Source: Pseudopyrenochaeta lycopersici (Eukaryota; Ascomycota; Dothideomycetes; Pleosporales; Pseudopyrenochaetaceae). Taken from it: DNA of 64,000 nt. Below the pieces are notes generated by a model that worked only from the letters and a program-made list of their open reading frames with translations, made no database searches and was not told the origin of the DNA. Both the position numbers and the translations under genes were made by a program. The stretch's first letter is position 1, and the number at the start of each line of letters is the position of its first letter. Where the stretch lies: the NCBI GenBank assembly GCA_003313425.1, contig NHZP01000009.1, forward strand, positions 1,054,001 to 1,118,000. The letters run 5' to 3'. Positions 47,466-58,727 of this stretch are shown here, piece after piece.

Positions 47466-48530
47466 GATCTCGACAACGAAACGAATCCCGTCGCACGTAT
47501 CACCACTCGTTCAACGAAACGTGCGATGGCACCACTGAAACGAACGATGACGACGTTTACGGCCTTTAGTTGTAGTTTGGCCCTCAATATCCGGATTGAC
47601 TTTACGATGCATACGATGAATGATGCTACGATGGTAGAGACTACATCCACATGGCCCGCGCCCTCGATCTCCGCATTTTGAACTTTGGGTACCCGAAAAA
47701 AGCATTTATGAACATATGGGATATGTGTTGTTTCTCTTGACTTTCATTCGCTCGATTACAGAAGAGATTTTATCGTTTTATTGGGGAGCTGTTGCATTCG
47801 GCATAGTTTGGATATCCGTGATTTTCCTCTCCGTACATTTTTTAGTAGTTGCGTATTTTGGTCTGACTGAGCCTGGCGCTCCGGTACGGTAATGGATGGT
47901 GATTCGAATAATCTTCTCGCTGCTTTTGGGAGGAGCCATTACACCATTTCCTAGGCCTACATGGCAGTGACCCCTCGCGCGGTCTGGATCTTCGTCTACC
48001 CTTCGATGCGACCTCGCCACCATGACCGCTTTAATGTCCCTTTGCGCCAAATCAATCGCCCAATCCCCATCGACTTTGCATCCTGCCCTTCACTACAACT
48101 CTGCGCAACAATGACTCTTCACTGTCGACCACGATAACGATACCGACGCCACATAAGCATCACACAGACCTGGAATCTTACGCCGCTAAACGCGTCTTAC
48201 TCAACGCATTGTAAACGTGTAAACGAAGTCGCGACACAGACCAACGACGTATCCAACAGCCTTTGCAGCATATACACCCCGCTCAACATTTGGAATCTAT
48301 TCGCACCACTTTCCCCGTCCGTCGACATGACCGCCCGGTCGCAAAGGGCTCTGTCACGGACGTTTCACGCTGTTCTCCGCCTCGGCTGAAGCACATGCCC
48401 TGAACTATCTCGGCACTTTAATATCGTATTTTGAGACTTTTCTGCAGCCTGTTTCACCTTGTCCGCGAGTTGTTGCTTACTCTTTGGCTTTTTGTTCTCT
48501 TGATATTCTTGTCTTGCTGGGGACTGGGGA

Positions 48531-48567
48531 GTAAGGTAAGGTAGGGTAGGGTATGGTAAGGTAAGGC
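48531..48567 (+). repeat. Degenerate GTAAGG/TAGGG repeat
   Basis: About six copies of GTAAG, GTAGG and similar five-base units follow one another. It resembles slipped-strand satellite more than a telomere repeat, as the TTAGGG unit is absent. Confidence 0.7.
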
Positions 48568-48943
48568 GGGCAAAAGAGGAGGAATGGAATTCAGCTGTAT
48601 GGGCCATCTGTATCGTCTTTGGTAGTATGTATTGTAATATTCTCGCTTAATAATATAGAGATGCCAGGCTCTAGGTATCCTTTTGACCCGCGTTCACTTT
48701 TGCTCACTAGCCACAAACGCGTGTTACGTTGAGTCAGTCAATGTTTAGGCAAAGGCCGTTTCTATGACCACACTGGCGTTTACAAACACGACAGAACGGG
48801 AATATCTATCCATTGTGAGAACCTTATATTTAAATAGAACTATAATCAAGTTCAAGAAAATTTTCCTTATAAGAAACGCCTTTTACCTGCGCTGTCGCTT
48901 TCACTATCGTGACTTCGTTAATTGCACTCTGTAGTACGCCCCA

Positions 48944-48989
48944 ATGCATGCCATACCATGCCATGCCCTACTTATGCTATGCTATGCTT
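48944..48989 (+). repeat. ATGCC / ATGCT simple-repeat patch
   Basis: Units of the type CCATGCC and TATGC alternate at 48944-48966 and 48973-48989. It lies in the 3' flank of HSF1, about 60-110 bp beyond its stop. Confidence 0.65.
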
Positions 48990-49051
48990 ATCGCCCTTGT
49001 GTACAATCTTCCTGTTTCCCTATCAAACGCCATGCAAGTCACCACCAGAGC

Positions 49052-51367
49052 TCACTTCTTCCTCCGCTTTGGGCTCCTGCGTGTGCGCGTCTCATCTTCA
49101 ACCTCCTCGACCGTTGCCGCTGGAGAGGCAGCATTCGAGCTTACGGATTCTACCCTATTCTCCGCCAAGGCATCGTCTCCACCAACATCCAAGTGGTTGG
49201 CATCAGAGCCTGTGTTGAAGTTGAATCCGTCAGCGCTCGGCGCCTCGAAATCCGCAGTCGGAGCGTCAAAGTTGAAGTCTGGTAAGACGTTTGCTGCATC
49301 GGTGTTGCCATTGGCCTGTGTGGTGTCGTTGGGGAAGTAGTCCTGATCCTGCACGAAACTATCGAGGTCTAGATCGTAATGCCCTGGATCACCCAGCCCT
49401 GCACTACCAAAGTATGAGTTATCCGTCAACCCTGGAATGTGCCCGCTGGGACTAAGAGGCTGTAAGCGTTCCTGGATGCTTTGAACTCTTGAATTCTGCT
49501 GGTCGGACATTTTCTGTAGCAATTCCAATTGTTGCTGTGTCGCTTGATACTGGGACAGATCGTTTATGAGACTGCTCATCTCGGGCGGGTCAGGGTTTGT
49601 GAGGGCATTGTTGGTATTTTGCGCCGCGGTGTTGTTCGCCATGAGGGAGAGAACGTCGTTCCGTTGTTGGGTTGTGAGCGGAACATTCCCATCTTGAGTT
49701 TGGTAGTTTGATAGGGCAGCGGGAAAGTCAAACTGTGGCACCTGCCCCATGGATTGACCGGCGCTGGCATTGGCGTTCTGGATGGCGGACATGATCTCGT
49801 CATTCTCAGGGAGAGGTGATAAGGATGACGGCGATTCGACCTTCAGAGGCACTGACATTGAACTCTCTCTCCCCTGTGGAGCAGGGAATGCAGATTGTTG
49901 TCTTGAGTGCGGCATCGAAGGCTTGAACACAGACTGTTTGCTTCCAGGCCTTGTAATCGGGCTTGGCGTCGGCTTGGTGGTCGGGCTCATAGTTGTTGCA
50001 CGGCCGGTCGGAATCGTGGAAAGTAAGTCTGGTTGAGGCGTTGGCGGTGCAGGAAGGATTGCCAGGGGTCGCTTGTTCCTCTGCAGCATAGGCGATTTGC
50101 TGAGTTCTTGTGCGGGGAAGTCGTCTACATCGACCACATTTCCGTGCGGCTGCTGCCGAGTCGTCGCAGTGAACATATCGGCAAGGTTCAGACCATTGGC
50201 ATTACCCTCCAGACTCCTATTGTAGAATGTAGCTAGGAAGGTCAGGATCGCGTTGATTGAATTCTCGTGGCGGTCGTGAAGGGCTTGAAAGGATGTTGCA
50301 CGAGAATACAACTCTTCGTTTTGCCGCTTGATCTGCGTCAGGACATTCGATATCAACTTCTGCTGTCGTTGGAGTTCTCCGACTTCGACCCGCAGGCTGT
50401 TGTACTCTGATCGCGGAATCATGGCCATCGGTTCATTTCCTCTTACGGCCAGCTCCTCTACATAGCCTCCGCCACCAGTGTCTTGCACGTACTTGCGCTC
50501 TTCGTCACTATCGCCTTTGATGTCTTCATCTCGCTTCCGCTTCGGACCAGTGGGAGGGTTCTTGGGCTTCTGAATCAGCCATAGTAGCTCTGGCCGTCCG
50601 CGCTTGAAGTATTTGTTGTAGTATTCACTTGGTGCTTTCGCCTTGGTCTCGCTTGCCTTCATGGAATTGTCCGATAATCCGACCTTCTTGTGGAAGCCGT
50701 ACATGTTCAGTTGCCGGACAAACGAAGCGTAGTTGTTGTGCTTGAAGAGCTCGGGAATCAGCGTTCTTGCGAATTCGTCCTCGTCGAGTACTATGAAGGA
50801 ATTGCCGTCGTCCGACCACCGAATGAGGTTTTCGTTCTTGTTGTTATCAAGGAAACTGTTAGTCAGTCAGTCAATACTCTTCATGATGAACATAATGTGG
50901 TACACCGGCTGGGTGGCATAAAACATGGCAACTCACCTGCTCAGTTTCTGGACAAATGGCGGAATCTGCTTCCGCTTTGCCTGCGCATCCTTTTTGGCCA
51001 CCGCCGCCTTCTGCTCCAGCTCGTCGTCATCATCCACCGTGTCCCACTGCTGCGTCGGGCTCGGGTACTCGTCCCATTGATTGCGCCGCGGCGCAGGAGC
51101 GAGCTGTTGGTTTGGGTTTCGCCGTACCAATTGCCCCATGTTCAGGTCGGCGCCGTCCTCTAGCGAGACTACCCGGTTGTGTCCTCCTCCCATGCTCGTG
51201 CCGTACGTGTCGTATAGCGAGGGGTCGTTGAAGCCGCTCATGTCCGCGCTCATCGTCGGGTCGGTCCAGTTCATGTACTGATCGGTCGGAACGGGAATAT
51301 CCTGCTGGTACGTCTGGGTTGGGGCCTGCGGCGATGCGCCCGGAGCGCGCCGCTTGCGGGTCGACAT
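49052..51367 (-). CDS. HSF1: Heat shock transcription factor Hsf1
   Basis: Hsf1 trimerises and binds GAA/TTC heat shock elements to induce chaperones. Exons on the minus strand: 51367-50937 and 50855-49052, 744 residues. The 81 bp intron (GTGAGT donor, GACTAAC branch) sits inside the DNA-binding domain, joining PPFVQKLS to SFLDNNKNENLIRWSDDGNS. The winged-helix domain spans about residues 134-240, with the recognition region HNNYASFVRQLNMYGFHKKV and the end SEYYNKYFKRGRPELLWLIQ. A coiled coil for trimerisation follows (about 290-360: VGELQRQQKLISNVLTQIKR). The long Ser/Pro/Gln/Asn-rich tail is the likely activation region, ending in basic RRSPKRRKK. The 133 residues before the domain are disordered. 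The ATG at 51367 is the first true ATG in frame. Confidence 0.96.
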
Positions 51368-52198
51368 GCGCGCTGTCCGCTCGTGCTGTGAGTGGAGCTG
51401 AAGTAGGGGAATGGGCACGCTCCTTCCTGCTGCACGTTTTTGTTATGCCAATGCCCAAGCAGAGAAGGCGCCCCGCGATATCGCGAGATGAATCAGCCTT
51501 GTCTGTACGGCTCCAATTGCAACACCAGGAAGGCGCAAATCGGCTTTTTGGGGAAGCGGCGATATCCAAAGAGGAGCCCTCAGATGGTCCGACCCGTCAC
51601 GATTATGTATGTCTCTCGGCCGATTTGTTGTCCCGTTTTCGCGGTTTCAGTAAAACTGCACGGCGATTGCACTCAAACAGTCGCAGACTTGCAACAAAGG
51701 CAACAATAAAAACACCAGAGTGCTCCGGTATGACTGCGACCGGTGGGTGGTTCGGGAAGGCAGCGACTAGGCAGAGAAGGGCGGCGGGAGGGTGGCAGAC
51801 AGGCGGGCGGAGCGACGGGAAGCCCAATGGGCAACTTTTGAGTGAGTGTCGTGCAGGGTAATGGCCAATGGGGAAAGCGCTACTGGCTTCAAAATCGACA
51901 CATTCGCCCAAGGAAACAGCTGTCACGCGTTTTGTGGTCAAAGGGCGTTGCGTGGGCGAGTTGCGGCACTATCGAGCCTGCGCATGGGTGTTCGAACGAT
52001 GAGTTCACCGCACCCGCCGGCGTCACAGTTTCCCCGTGTCGCTTAGCGTAGTCAGCCCGCGAGAACACATGACTCGTGGCCTGCCATTACGTGAGAATGC
52101 ATGATGCTGCAATGTAATTACTATGCACATTTCTGGAGACTATATACACGACATGTGTGGACACCCCACACTCGCAGAGAAATATCTGCCTTGGTGCT
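51368..52198. promoter_or_regulatory. Upstream region of HSF1 and 3' flank of the P5B ATPase
   Basis: 831 bp between two minus-strand genes. A perfect 12 bp palindrome, CGCGATATCGCG, lies at 51474-51485, about 110 bp upstream of the HSF1 ATG. No clear array of GAA/TTC heat shock elements was found by eye. Confidence 0.45.
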
Positions 52199-55100
52199 TT
52201 ACATACGCATACTCTCCGCTATGACTTTGTACTCTTTCCGCTTCTTTTGCCACTTCGCTCCGCCAATCTTGACCTTGAGTACACCGATCCACTTGGCCAG
52301 GCCCGGGAAGAGGTACCGCTCACTCACGTACGCCAGCGCGAAATTACCTAGCCCCAACGCCATGATGAAGACCTTGAAAGGAACGTCCATATAGGTGAGC
52401 TCCATCCATTGCATAACCCACTGCGCAGGATCAAACAGCATGTACGCAGAAATCGCCAGCGTGACGAAGATGGTTGTGATGAAGGGGAGATTGCGGGACA
52501 TTGGCTCGCGGTATGGTTTACCCACGGAGAGTACAACGGCCGAGAGGATATACTGGAAGCACGATACCAGGAAGAGCGCAGTGTTCTGGGAGTTGAGAGA
52601 ATTGCTGTGGTTTTTGTCGATGATAGGGGGTTGGTACCACTCCTGCCGTTGCACATATGTGAATGCAATGAATTGAACAACAATGCAGAACAGCATTTGC
52701 CCGAGTAATGGTGTGAGCACTTTTCGGGAGACGAGATTTGCAGTGGGGCGTTTGCGGCTCAGGACGGGGTACGCGCCGGACCAGCCCATGAAGATTGCAA
52801 TGGGGAGGATGAGCAGCAGATCGATAAACAGGAACTGGAAGTCTCCCAGGTTCGACGCGCTGGCGTAGAGGAAGGACACTGAACAAAACTGTATGGCGCT
52901 GTACAAGCTCATATACTTGAAGCAACTGAAGCTAGTCACAAGGGCTGCGCGGCCTTCCTTGATGACTTGTGGAACACAGGAGATGTCGAAGTTGCGACTC
53001 GTGAAAGGGGCAGCAACTGATGCTTCTGCTTCCGAAAGCGAAATGCCGACGTCAGCGGCCTTGAGTGCGCCGCAGTCATTCGCGCCGTCGCCGCAGAAAC
53101 CAACGCAGTAGTCGATCGACTGTAGTTTCTCCACTAGTTCGTGCTTTTCGTCAGGCGACATGCGCGCAAACACTTGGCCACATACGAGCATCTCTTTAAG
53201 AACGCTTTCGGATGCAAAGTCGATGATCCAGCGAAATACGTCTCCGCTCACCGCTAATGAGTAGTTTCGGAGGTTCGAGATATCGTAAGGTAAAGAAACA
53301 TCTGCTTCGGGTGGTGGTGGAAGTGGCTTCAATGTGTTTTCGTCGAGCTTGAAAACTGGGTCGTCCACGCTTTCCCAGCTCAATTTCGACAGCGCCGTTC
53401 GCGAATCGCCTTCTACGAAATGCGGGACGAAACAATGTGCTGTTTTGTTGATGAGGCTGCATTCGCGAGCTACGCTGATAGCGGTAAGGATATTGTCGCC
53501 TGTGCACATGACCTTGCGAATATTTGCACGTTCCAGCTCTTCGATGACGGGTGTTGTGCTGTCCTTGAGCTTGTTCTCGAATATGATGAAGCCTACGAAA
53601 TCGAGCTGGCTTTCAGCCTCCTCTCGCTTCATCTTTTGCACTTTGAGCCAGTTGAGCTTGGCAATCGTCTTGGTTGCGCATGCGATGACACGGAAGCCAC
53701 GGTGAGTATAGAAAGCCAACAGCTCTTCGTAATCGGTAGGGAAGCTCTCCGGTCGGCAGATGTCCTTCATGACCTCAGGTGCCCCCTTTACGTAGACTTG
53801 CCCACTCTTCGATCCGAATTGCCGTACAATGACACTTGCCCGTCTGAGCTGTGATACAAATTCGAACGCTTTCAGTACCCCGAGCTCGACTGGTTTCCTA
53901 CTTGGATCGTCTTCGCTGTCGTCAAGGTCGAACTCTCGACCCCGGGGTGGTCGAGCAACAGAAGGCGAAAGTTTTTGCTCTGGATCGTCGTCACCGCTAT
54001 TTCCCGACTTCTGCTCCCCTTCTTCGTAACTCCAGCCGGTAAAGTCGAACATTTTGACATCAAGTGGGTCGCCAACCAGCTCATCGTCAATCTTACGCAG
54101 CGAGTGACAAGTAGCCATAGTATACAGTATGGTCTTGTGTGCCAAATACTCCACCGTGGGGTCGCGGTCGTGTTGCGACCCGGGGAGGATGTCGAATGGG
54201 TCTGCGAGGAGTTCGCTAAATCTATTTCTCGGTCTCTCAACGACGCGAACCCCCAGTACATCCAAGCCTTCCTCTGTGAGCGTCCCAGTCTTGTCAAAGC
54301 AGATCACATCCAGTTTGCCACCCACGTTGACTCGTTGTGGACTAATGCAGAAGATTTGCTTTTGCTTTAAGCGCGACAGTGCAAAGCTGGTACCAATCGT
54401 AAGAGTAGCTGGCAACGCAGGTGGAACCACGATAGTGATCAAGTCGAGAGCGCGTACGACAATCAGATGCCATTGTAGGCCCAAGTGCACAAAGTTGATG
54501 AACGAAGCAACGAAGCCAATCATAGCAATGATTGCCATCACAGATATGTACCTGAAGGAGTCGCGATAGAACTTGAAGCCAGACGGTTTGGGGAAGAGCA
54601 TCGACCGTATCAACGCGCCCTTTGTTGTGTTGAAACCGGTTCGAACGACCATTGCCAGTGCAGCTGCCTCATCATCTTCGTGGTCCTCGTGTGGTCGCCG
54701 AGCACGAATAATCTTAGTTCCGCTGAAAAGCATATGTCGTGCAACCTCGGGATGTACTGCCGAAGCACTCAAATCAAGCAGTTCGAGCGATGAGTTTGAT
54801 ACGGGTAATTTGGAGACAGGGATTGACTCGCCAGTGAGCATGCTCTCGTTGACGATACAGTCACCAGAAAGCAACAGGCTGTCGCATGGGAACTGATTGA
54901 GTGCGGGATCGGTGACTTCGTACACATCTCCAGGTACTAATTCTGTAGAGTCGACATGGGTCCAAAAGCCGCTACGAAGTACGCGAACCTCGCATTCAAA
55001 CTTTGACACTTCGCGCAAGCGTTTCATGGACGCTTTCGTTTCCACCAGCGTTGTAATGATACTGACGGCCGAGATGATAAAGATAGCGCACGCATAGTAA

Positions 55101-56221
55101 TAGTACTCGTCTAGGGACCAGAGGATCAAACTCGCGATCTGGAAGACGTAGAAAGGGTGGAAGACCTCGTCCACCAAGAGTTGTCCAATTGTCTTCTCAG
55201 CAATGTCGATCATGTTCTTTCCGAAAACGACCTCGCGGTAGTCTCTTTCGTCGTTATCGAGGCCTTCACGGAGAGCGGAAACTTCGGTCCAAGCAGGGTC
55301 CTTCCAGGTGTTGGCAAGCACAAATTTATCTTTAATCGGATGGTACACGAACCGGATGTATCTGTAATCCAGGCAGCGCAGGTCCTTGATCAGTGGGTCT
55401 TCGTCTTCGTCCCAATCTCCGTGTCGTCTCTTTTCTGGGTCACCGAATACTGTGGATAATGAGCGCCCATAGGTTTGTCGGCCAACATCCTGTACAGCCA
55501 ACTCTCCCCACTGATTCTCAATAACCACCCAATCGCACTCTTTTATTGGTGAGGTACGGCCAGTCAGAGCGACTCTCCAGCGTGGCAGCCATCGAAAAAG
55601 AAGCCATGCAATCCCTGCGGTAGCTACGCAAAGCAGCGCGTACACGGCGAAGCCAATGGGGGAGGTTGTGAAGCCGGCGACCACGATGGTCAAGTCTTCA
55701 GTCATGATGTAGATCTTCTGATTCGATCTTCGTCCTTTCCAGTCGGCGCCTGAGCCTGCACTCCCCGCTGAAGAATGCCGCCGCAGCAACGGTCTGTCCA
55801 CGGATCGTCGACTGCCACTCGACTTCCGCCGCGACGGTGACGGCGAGTGCGATGAGTGCGATGGGGTGGACATGCCGGCCTCGAGATCTTCCAGCTCTTC
55901 GACTGTGTATCCGTTGTATTCGTTCTCCTCGTCTTCCAGGATAACCTCGTCGCCATCCTCAAGCCCCTCCTCTGAGTCCTGGTCCTCATCATAGTACGCA
56001 AAGCTGGCCAGACTGGCGCTCGAGTCGGCTCTCTGACGGCGATGCGAAAAGGCGGATACGCTCGTGGGGATGCTCTCGGACATGGGACCGGAGAAGACCT
56101 GGATTGTCGGCGTCAGCTGTTGTCCAGACTTCCTGCGCGGAGCCCGCGTGCGCGAGGAGTGGGAAAGAGGCATGGGGCCGAGTTCGAATACCTCATCTTG
56201 CGCCATTTCGACATCTTCCAT
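52199..56221 (-). CDS. YPK9: P5B-type ATPase (Ypk9/ATP13A2 family), vacuolar cation/polyamine transporter
   Basis: P5B ATPases sit in vacuolar or lysosomal membranes. The human member ATP13A2 exports polyamines, and yeast Ypk9 protects against metals. Single exon, 1340 residues, normal for fungi. A 170-residue acidic, Ser-rich cytosolic N-terminus precedes the first hydrophobic segments (about 176-212). Core motifs: the PPALPA signature of P5B in the fourth core helix (600-605), LTGES (462-466), the phosphorylated Asp643 in CFDKTGTLTEEG, and GDGAND (1044-1049) followed by ISLSEAEASVAAPFTS. The last hydrophobic helices occupy about the final 250 residues. All catalytic motifs are intact. It is divergent from the HET-domain gene. 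The substrate is inferred from the family. Confidence 0.95.
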   Translation of the reverse strand: MEDVEMAQDEVFELGPMPLSHSSRTRAPRRKSGQQLTPTIQVFSGPMSESIPTSVSAFSHRRQRADSSASLASFAYYDEDQDSEEGLEDGDEVILEDEENEYNGYTVEELEDLEAGMSTPSHSSHSPSPSRRKSSGSRRSVDRPLLRRHSSAGSAGSGADWKGRRSNQKIYIMTEDLTIVVAGFTTSPIGFAVYALLCVATAGIAWLLFRWLPRWRVALTGRTSPIKECDWVVIENQWGELAVQDVGRQTYGRSLSTVFGDPEKRRHGDWDEDEDPLIKDLRCLDYRYIRFVYHPIKDKFVLANTWKDPAWTEVSALREGLDNDERDYREVVFGKNMIDIAEKTIGQLLVDEVFHPFYVFQIASLILWSLDEYYYYACAIFIISAVSIITTLVETKASMKRLREVSKFECEVRVLRSGFWTHVDSTELVPGDVYEVTDPALNQFPCDSLLLSGDCIVNESMLTGESIPVSKLPVSNSSLELLDLSASAVHPEVARHMLFSGTKIIRARRPHEDHEDDEAAALAMVVRTGFNTTKGALIRSMLFPKPSGFKFYRDSFRYISVMAIIAMIGFVASFINFVHLGLQWHLIVVRALDLITIVVPPALPATLTIGTSFALSRLKQKQIFCISPQRVNVGGKLDVICFDKTGTLTEEGLDVLGVRVVERPRNRFSELLADPFDILPGSQHDRDPTVEYLAHKTILYTMATCHSLRKIDDELVGDPLDVKMFDFTGWSYEEGEQKSGNSGDDDPEQKLSPSVARPPRGREFDLDDSEDDPSRKPVELGVLKAFEFVSQLRRASVIVRQFGSKSGQVYVKGAPEVMKDICRPESFPTDYEELLAFYTHRGFRVIACATKTIAKLNWLKVQKMKREEAESQLDFVGFIIFENKLKDSTTPVIEELERANIRKVMCTGDNILTAISVARECSLINKTAHCFVPHFVEGDSRTALSKLSWESVDDPVFKLDENTLKPLPPPPEADVSLPYDISNLRNYSLAVSGDVFRWIIDFASESVLKEMLVCGQVFARMSPDEKHELVEKLQSIDYCVGFCGDGANDCGALKAADVGISLSEAEASVAAPFTSRNFDISCVPQVIKEGRAALVTSFSCFKYMSLYSAIQFCSVSFLYASASNLGDFQFLFIDLLLILPIAIFMGWSGAYPVLSRKRPTANLVSRKVLTPLLGQMLFCIVVQFIAFTYVQRQEWYQPPIIDKNHSNSLNSQNTALFLVSCFQYILSAVVLSVGKPYREPMSRNLPFITTIFVTLAISAYMLFDPAQWVMQWMELTYMDVPFKVFIMALGLGNFALAYVSERYLFPGLAKWIGVLKVKIGGAKWQKKRKEYKVIAESMRM

Positions 56222-56826
56222 GAAGCTTGCCCTGCTCTCTGTTAGGCACAGTCGGTCTCGGAGCTCGTCTGCAGTGGCACATACTCGCTCAGGTGCGATC
56301 CGCGACGATACATGCCGCTCATTCTGCGGCGCCGCTCGGGGCTGCCGTCTGCTACCATGATGCCGCCGTGCAATTGGCCTTTCAGGTCATTGTGTTCTGG
56401 AGAAGAAGGTTTCTCTGGCCGTGTCGGCGCAAGCGTCTTGGGTAGCGCGTACCGGTATGACGATGTTATCGTGATCCGAGCTTTTCTTTTAGCCGCATGT
56501 TACAAGGGGGGTTTGATAGCTCTTCTTAGTAACCACATCCCGCCCATCATAGGCCTCATTCTCCACTTTGTTTACTTCTCAATATTATGCTCGGTTTGAC
56601 CGGTTGTATGCTATTCTCGAGCAATTATCGAAGTCTGTCATGTTCAAATCCTCAGTCATGATGCAAGTTCCTCGCTTGAATGACCAGAATCTCAGCTCGG
56701 TCAGCCTTGCGAAGCACCTGTTCTTGCTCGAAAGACCAGGCTGCTTTACAAGTTCAGCTGAATTGCTTGCGTACTAACCTCGCCGCAGATTGCACACTTA
56801 ATCTTTTTAATCTGTCTTCAGTCGGT
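56222..56826. promoter_or_regulatory. Divergent promoter region of the P5B ATPase and the HET-domain gene
   Basis: 605 bp between the two starts. An in-frame ATG at 56680 would extend the HET protein by 49 residues, but that extension has no HET-like sequence. No specific sites were recognised. Confidence 0.4.
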
Positions 56827-58554
56827 ATGGCATCTACAGACTTCAAAGAAAGCAAATTGCACATCTATGTGCCTCTGGAAGGCCCAGAGCATATGCGATT
56901 AATGAGCTTGGAGCCAGCTCTAGACACCAACGCCCCTCTGCATGTCTCTTTCTCGCAAGCCCACTACTCCGGCTTCTCTGGGCAATACGAAGCTATTTCA
57001 TACACTTGGGGAGAGCAGAAGCTTATTTTGCCACTCTATATCGAGGACAGCAGCCTGATTTTGGTTACAGAGAATCTTGATCGCGCGTTACGGCAGCTGC
57101 GCCATGTACACGTGAAGCGCTTGTTATGGGCAGATGCTGTCTGCATTAACCAAAGAGATGATAAAGAAAAAGCATGTCAGATTCCTTTCATGGTCCAGAT
57201 TTTCCGAGGTGCACGCAGAGTCCTGGCATGGCTTGGTGCTGGAGCGCCCGATACAGATGAAGATAGGGGTATGCAGCTCTTGGAGAAAATGTCTCGGCAT
57301 CCAAGAGACCTGGTCAAAGCCAACTTACGTAAGATCAAAGAATATGGTCTCCTCCTTCCGAAGCCAGATCGAGAGGCCGAAAATGATTCCAATGCTCGCT
57401 GTGTTGGTCGCTTTCTGAGTCTGCCTTGGTTCAGCCGTCTTTGGATTATTCAAGAGGTGGTGTTTAATGTCGACGTCGTCTTAGTCTTCGGGAGCTCAGA
57501 GCTGTCCTGGGTCAGGTTGCAAGTTGCACTTGGAATACTACCCAACACATTGGCTTGGAACGCACAAAGTCTCGACAAGCACAGAATCCAAGCGATCACC
57601 AAGATTGGAGACTTGTGGAAATACCATTGCATGGCCGATGGAACGTCAACACATGCAATGGACATGCGCTACGAAAACATTCTGTACTTGGTGCAACGAT
57701 TCTGTCAATATGGGTGTTCTGACCCACGGGATCGTATATTCGCTCTCTACAGCATGACCTCAGATATCCAGCCGACTACTACGGCTGATCCAAACCTGCT
57801 GTTGAATAAGAAGACGATTTCACTGGACGTCGACTACTCATTAAGCATATTACAATTATATCAGGCGTTTGCAGCCGCCTGCATGGCAAGAGGCCAGGTC
57901 ATACCTATCCTTGAGGCCGCCATATCTCGTCAATCGTTGTCCTCACATGCGAATTGGCCATCATGGGTACCCGATTGGACCCAGAAACATGTGAGAACAC
58001 CATGGCCACCTCTTCTAGCTGTCGATTTCATTGATGAGAGATTTGTGAACAACGTGGAGCTGTCCTCCAAATGGCCTTGGTGGGATTTCGTTTCCGGTGA
58101 ATTACCGATCATCAATGCAAGATCCCCAGATTCTCAAGCGAACACTGCAGCTCGACCTCTAGCGTCTCTGGTACAAATATTTAAGACGATTTGGGCTTCC
58201 GGGGACGAAAACTCCCTTCAGGGTGTATCTGAACTATTGTTCTCAATGGAGTTAGTTGCACAAGAAGGCAATAACACATTTCTACTGGAGTATGTATCTA
58301 ATCTCTGGAACTACACCGAGACACAAGACCTTGGTCTATCAGCACCCTGCTTGCAAGAGTTGACTGAGCGACTGGCCGCATTTTTGAAGCATAATTGTTT
58401 TTTCAGCGCTGTTAGACCAGGAAGTGGAGTAAGTTACATTGGCTTTGGCAGTACCGCTTTAGAGGTCGGGGACAAATTTGTTACGTCCAAGAGTGAAGCA
58501 CAGCAATCGAATGGCAGTTGGTCTCCGCTAGGCCTCCTGCCGCGGCTGGGTTGA
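56827..58554 (+). CDS. HET-domain protein (heterokaryon incompatibility type), C-terminus displaced
   Basis: HET domains are TIR-like signalling modules; some members trigger cell death when genetically different hyphae fuse, but most of the many HET genes are untested. Single exon, 575 residues from the ATG at 56827. HET blocks in order: YEAISYTWGEQ (about residue 55), LLWADAVCINQRDDKEKACQ then VLAWLGAGAPDTDED, and WFSRLWIIQEV, with later CSDPRDRIFALYSM and WPSWVPDWTQ. The usual end of such proteins, a GD-LVLRP...YRLVG...GEFLG block, is missing from this frame. It is found in the next frame at about 58548-58727. So the C-terminus is either frameshifted or a sequencing error is present. The gene is divergent from the ATPase. 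Confidence 0.85.
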   Translation: MASTDFKESKLHIYVPLEGPEHMRLMSLEPALDTNAPLHVSFSQAHYSGFSGQYEAISYTWGEQKLILPLYIEDSSLILVTENLDRALRQLRHVHVKRLLWADAVCINQRDDKEKACQIPFMVQIFRGARRVLAWLGAGAPDTDEDRGMQLLEKMSRHPRDLVKANLRKIKEYGLLLPKPDREAENDSNARCVGRFLSLPWFSRLWIIQEVVFNVDVVLVFGSSELSWVRLQVALGILPNTLAWNAQSLDKHRIQAITKIGDLWKYHCMADGTSTHAMDMRYENILYLVQRFCQYGCSDPRDRIFALYSMTSDIQPTTTADPNLLLNKKTISLDVDYSLSILQLYQAFAAACMARGQVIPILEAAISRQSLSSHANWPSWVPDWTQKHVRTPWPPLLAVDFIDERFVNNVELSSKWPWWDFVSGELPIINARSPDSQANTAARPLASLVQIFKTIWASGDENSLQGVSELLFSMELVAQEGNNTFLLEYVSNLWNYTETQDLGLSAPCLQELTERLAAFLKHNCFFSAVRPGSGVSYIGFGSTALEVGDKFVTSKSEAQQSNGSWSPLGLLPRLG

Positions 58555-58727
58555 TTCTTCGACCGACAAAAAGGGGCATGGGAGGTGATGGCGGATACTC
58601 CAAGTCTTATCGACTCGTAGGCAGTACTTGGCTTTCGGCGCCTTTTTTGAACGGGGAGTTTCTTGGCTACAGTAACCTCTATGGCGATCTCGCGCAGAGC
58701 CCTCTTATCACGATTCATTTGGAATGA
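58518..58727 (+). pseudogene. Out-of-frame C-terminal tail of the HET-domain gene
   Basis: This frame overlaps the end of the HET ORF in a different register. It reads GLILRPTKRGMGGDGG, KSYRLVGSTW and APFLNGEFLGYSN, the order found at the end of many HET proteins. No intron with usable ends could be placed between the two frames. It is most simply the natural C-terminus shifted by one base. Confidence 0.6.

Larger units (their letters stand above)
47466..49051. other. Convergent 3' region between the Pin4-like gene and HSF1
   Basis: 1.6 kb between converging stops without a credible gene. It contains two simple-repeat patches (listed separately) near the HSF1 side and AT-rich sequence near 48.6-48.9 kb. 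Confidence 0.5.

Noticed and set aside
48531..48567. Telomere-like tract
   Set aside because: The units are GTAAG/GTAGG variants, not TTAGGG, and genes continue on both sides.
52409..52708. Many plus-strand ORFs inside the P5B ATPase and HSF1 genes
   Set aside because: Antisense shadows of strongly supported minus-strand coding sequence.
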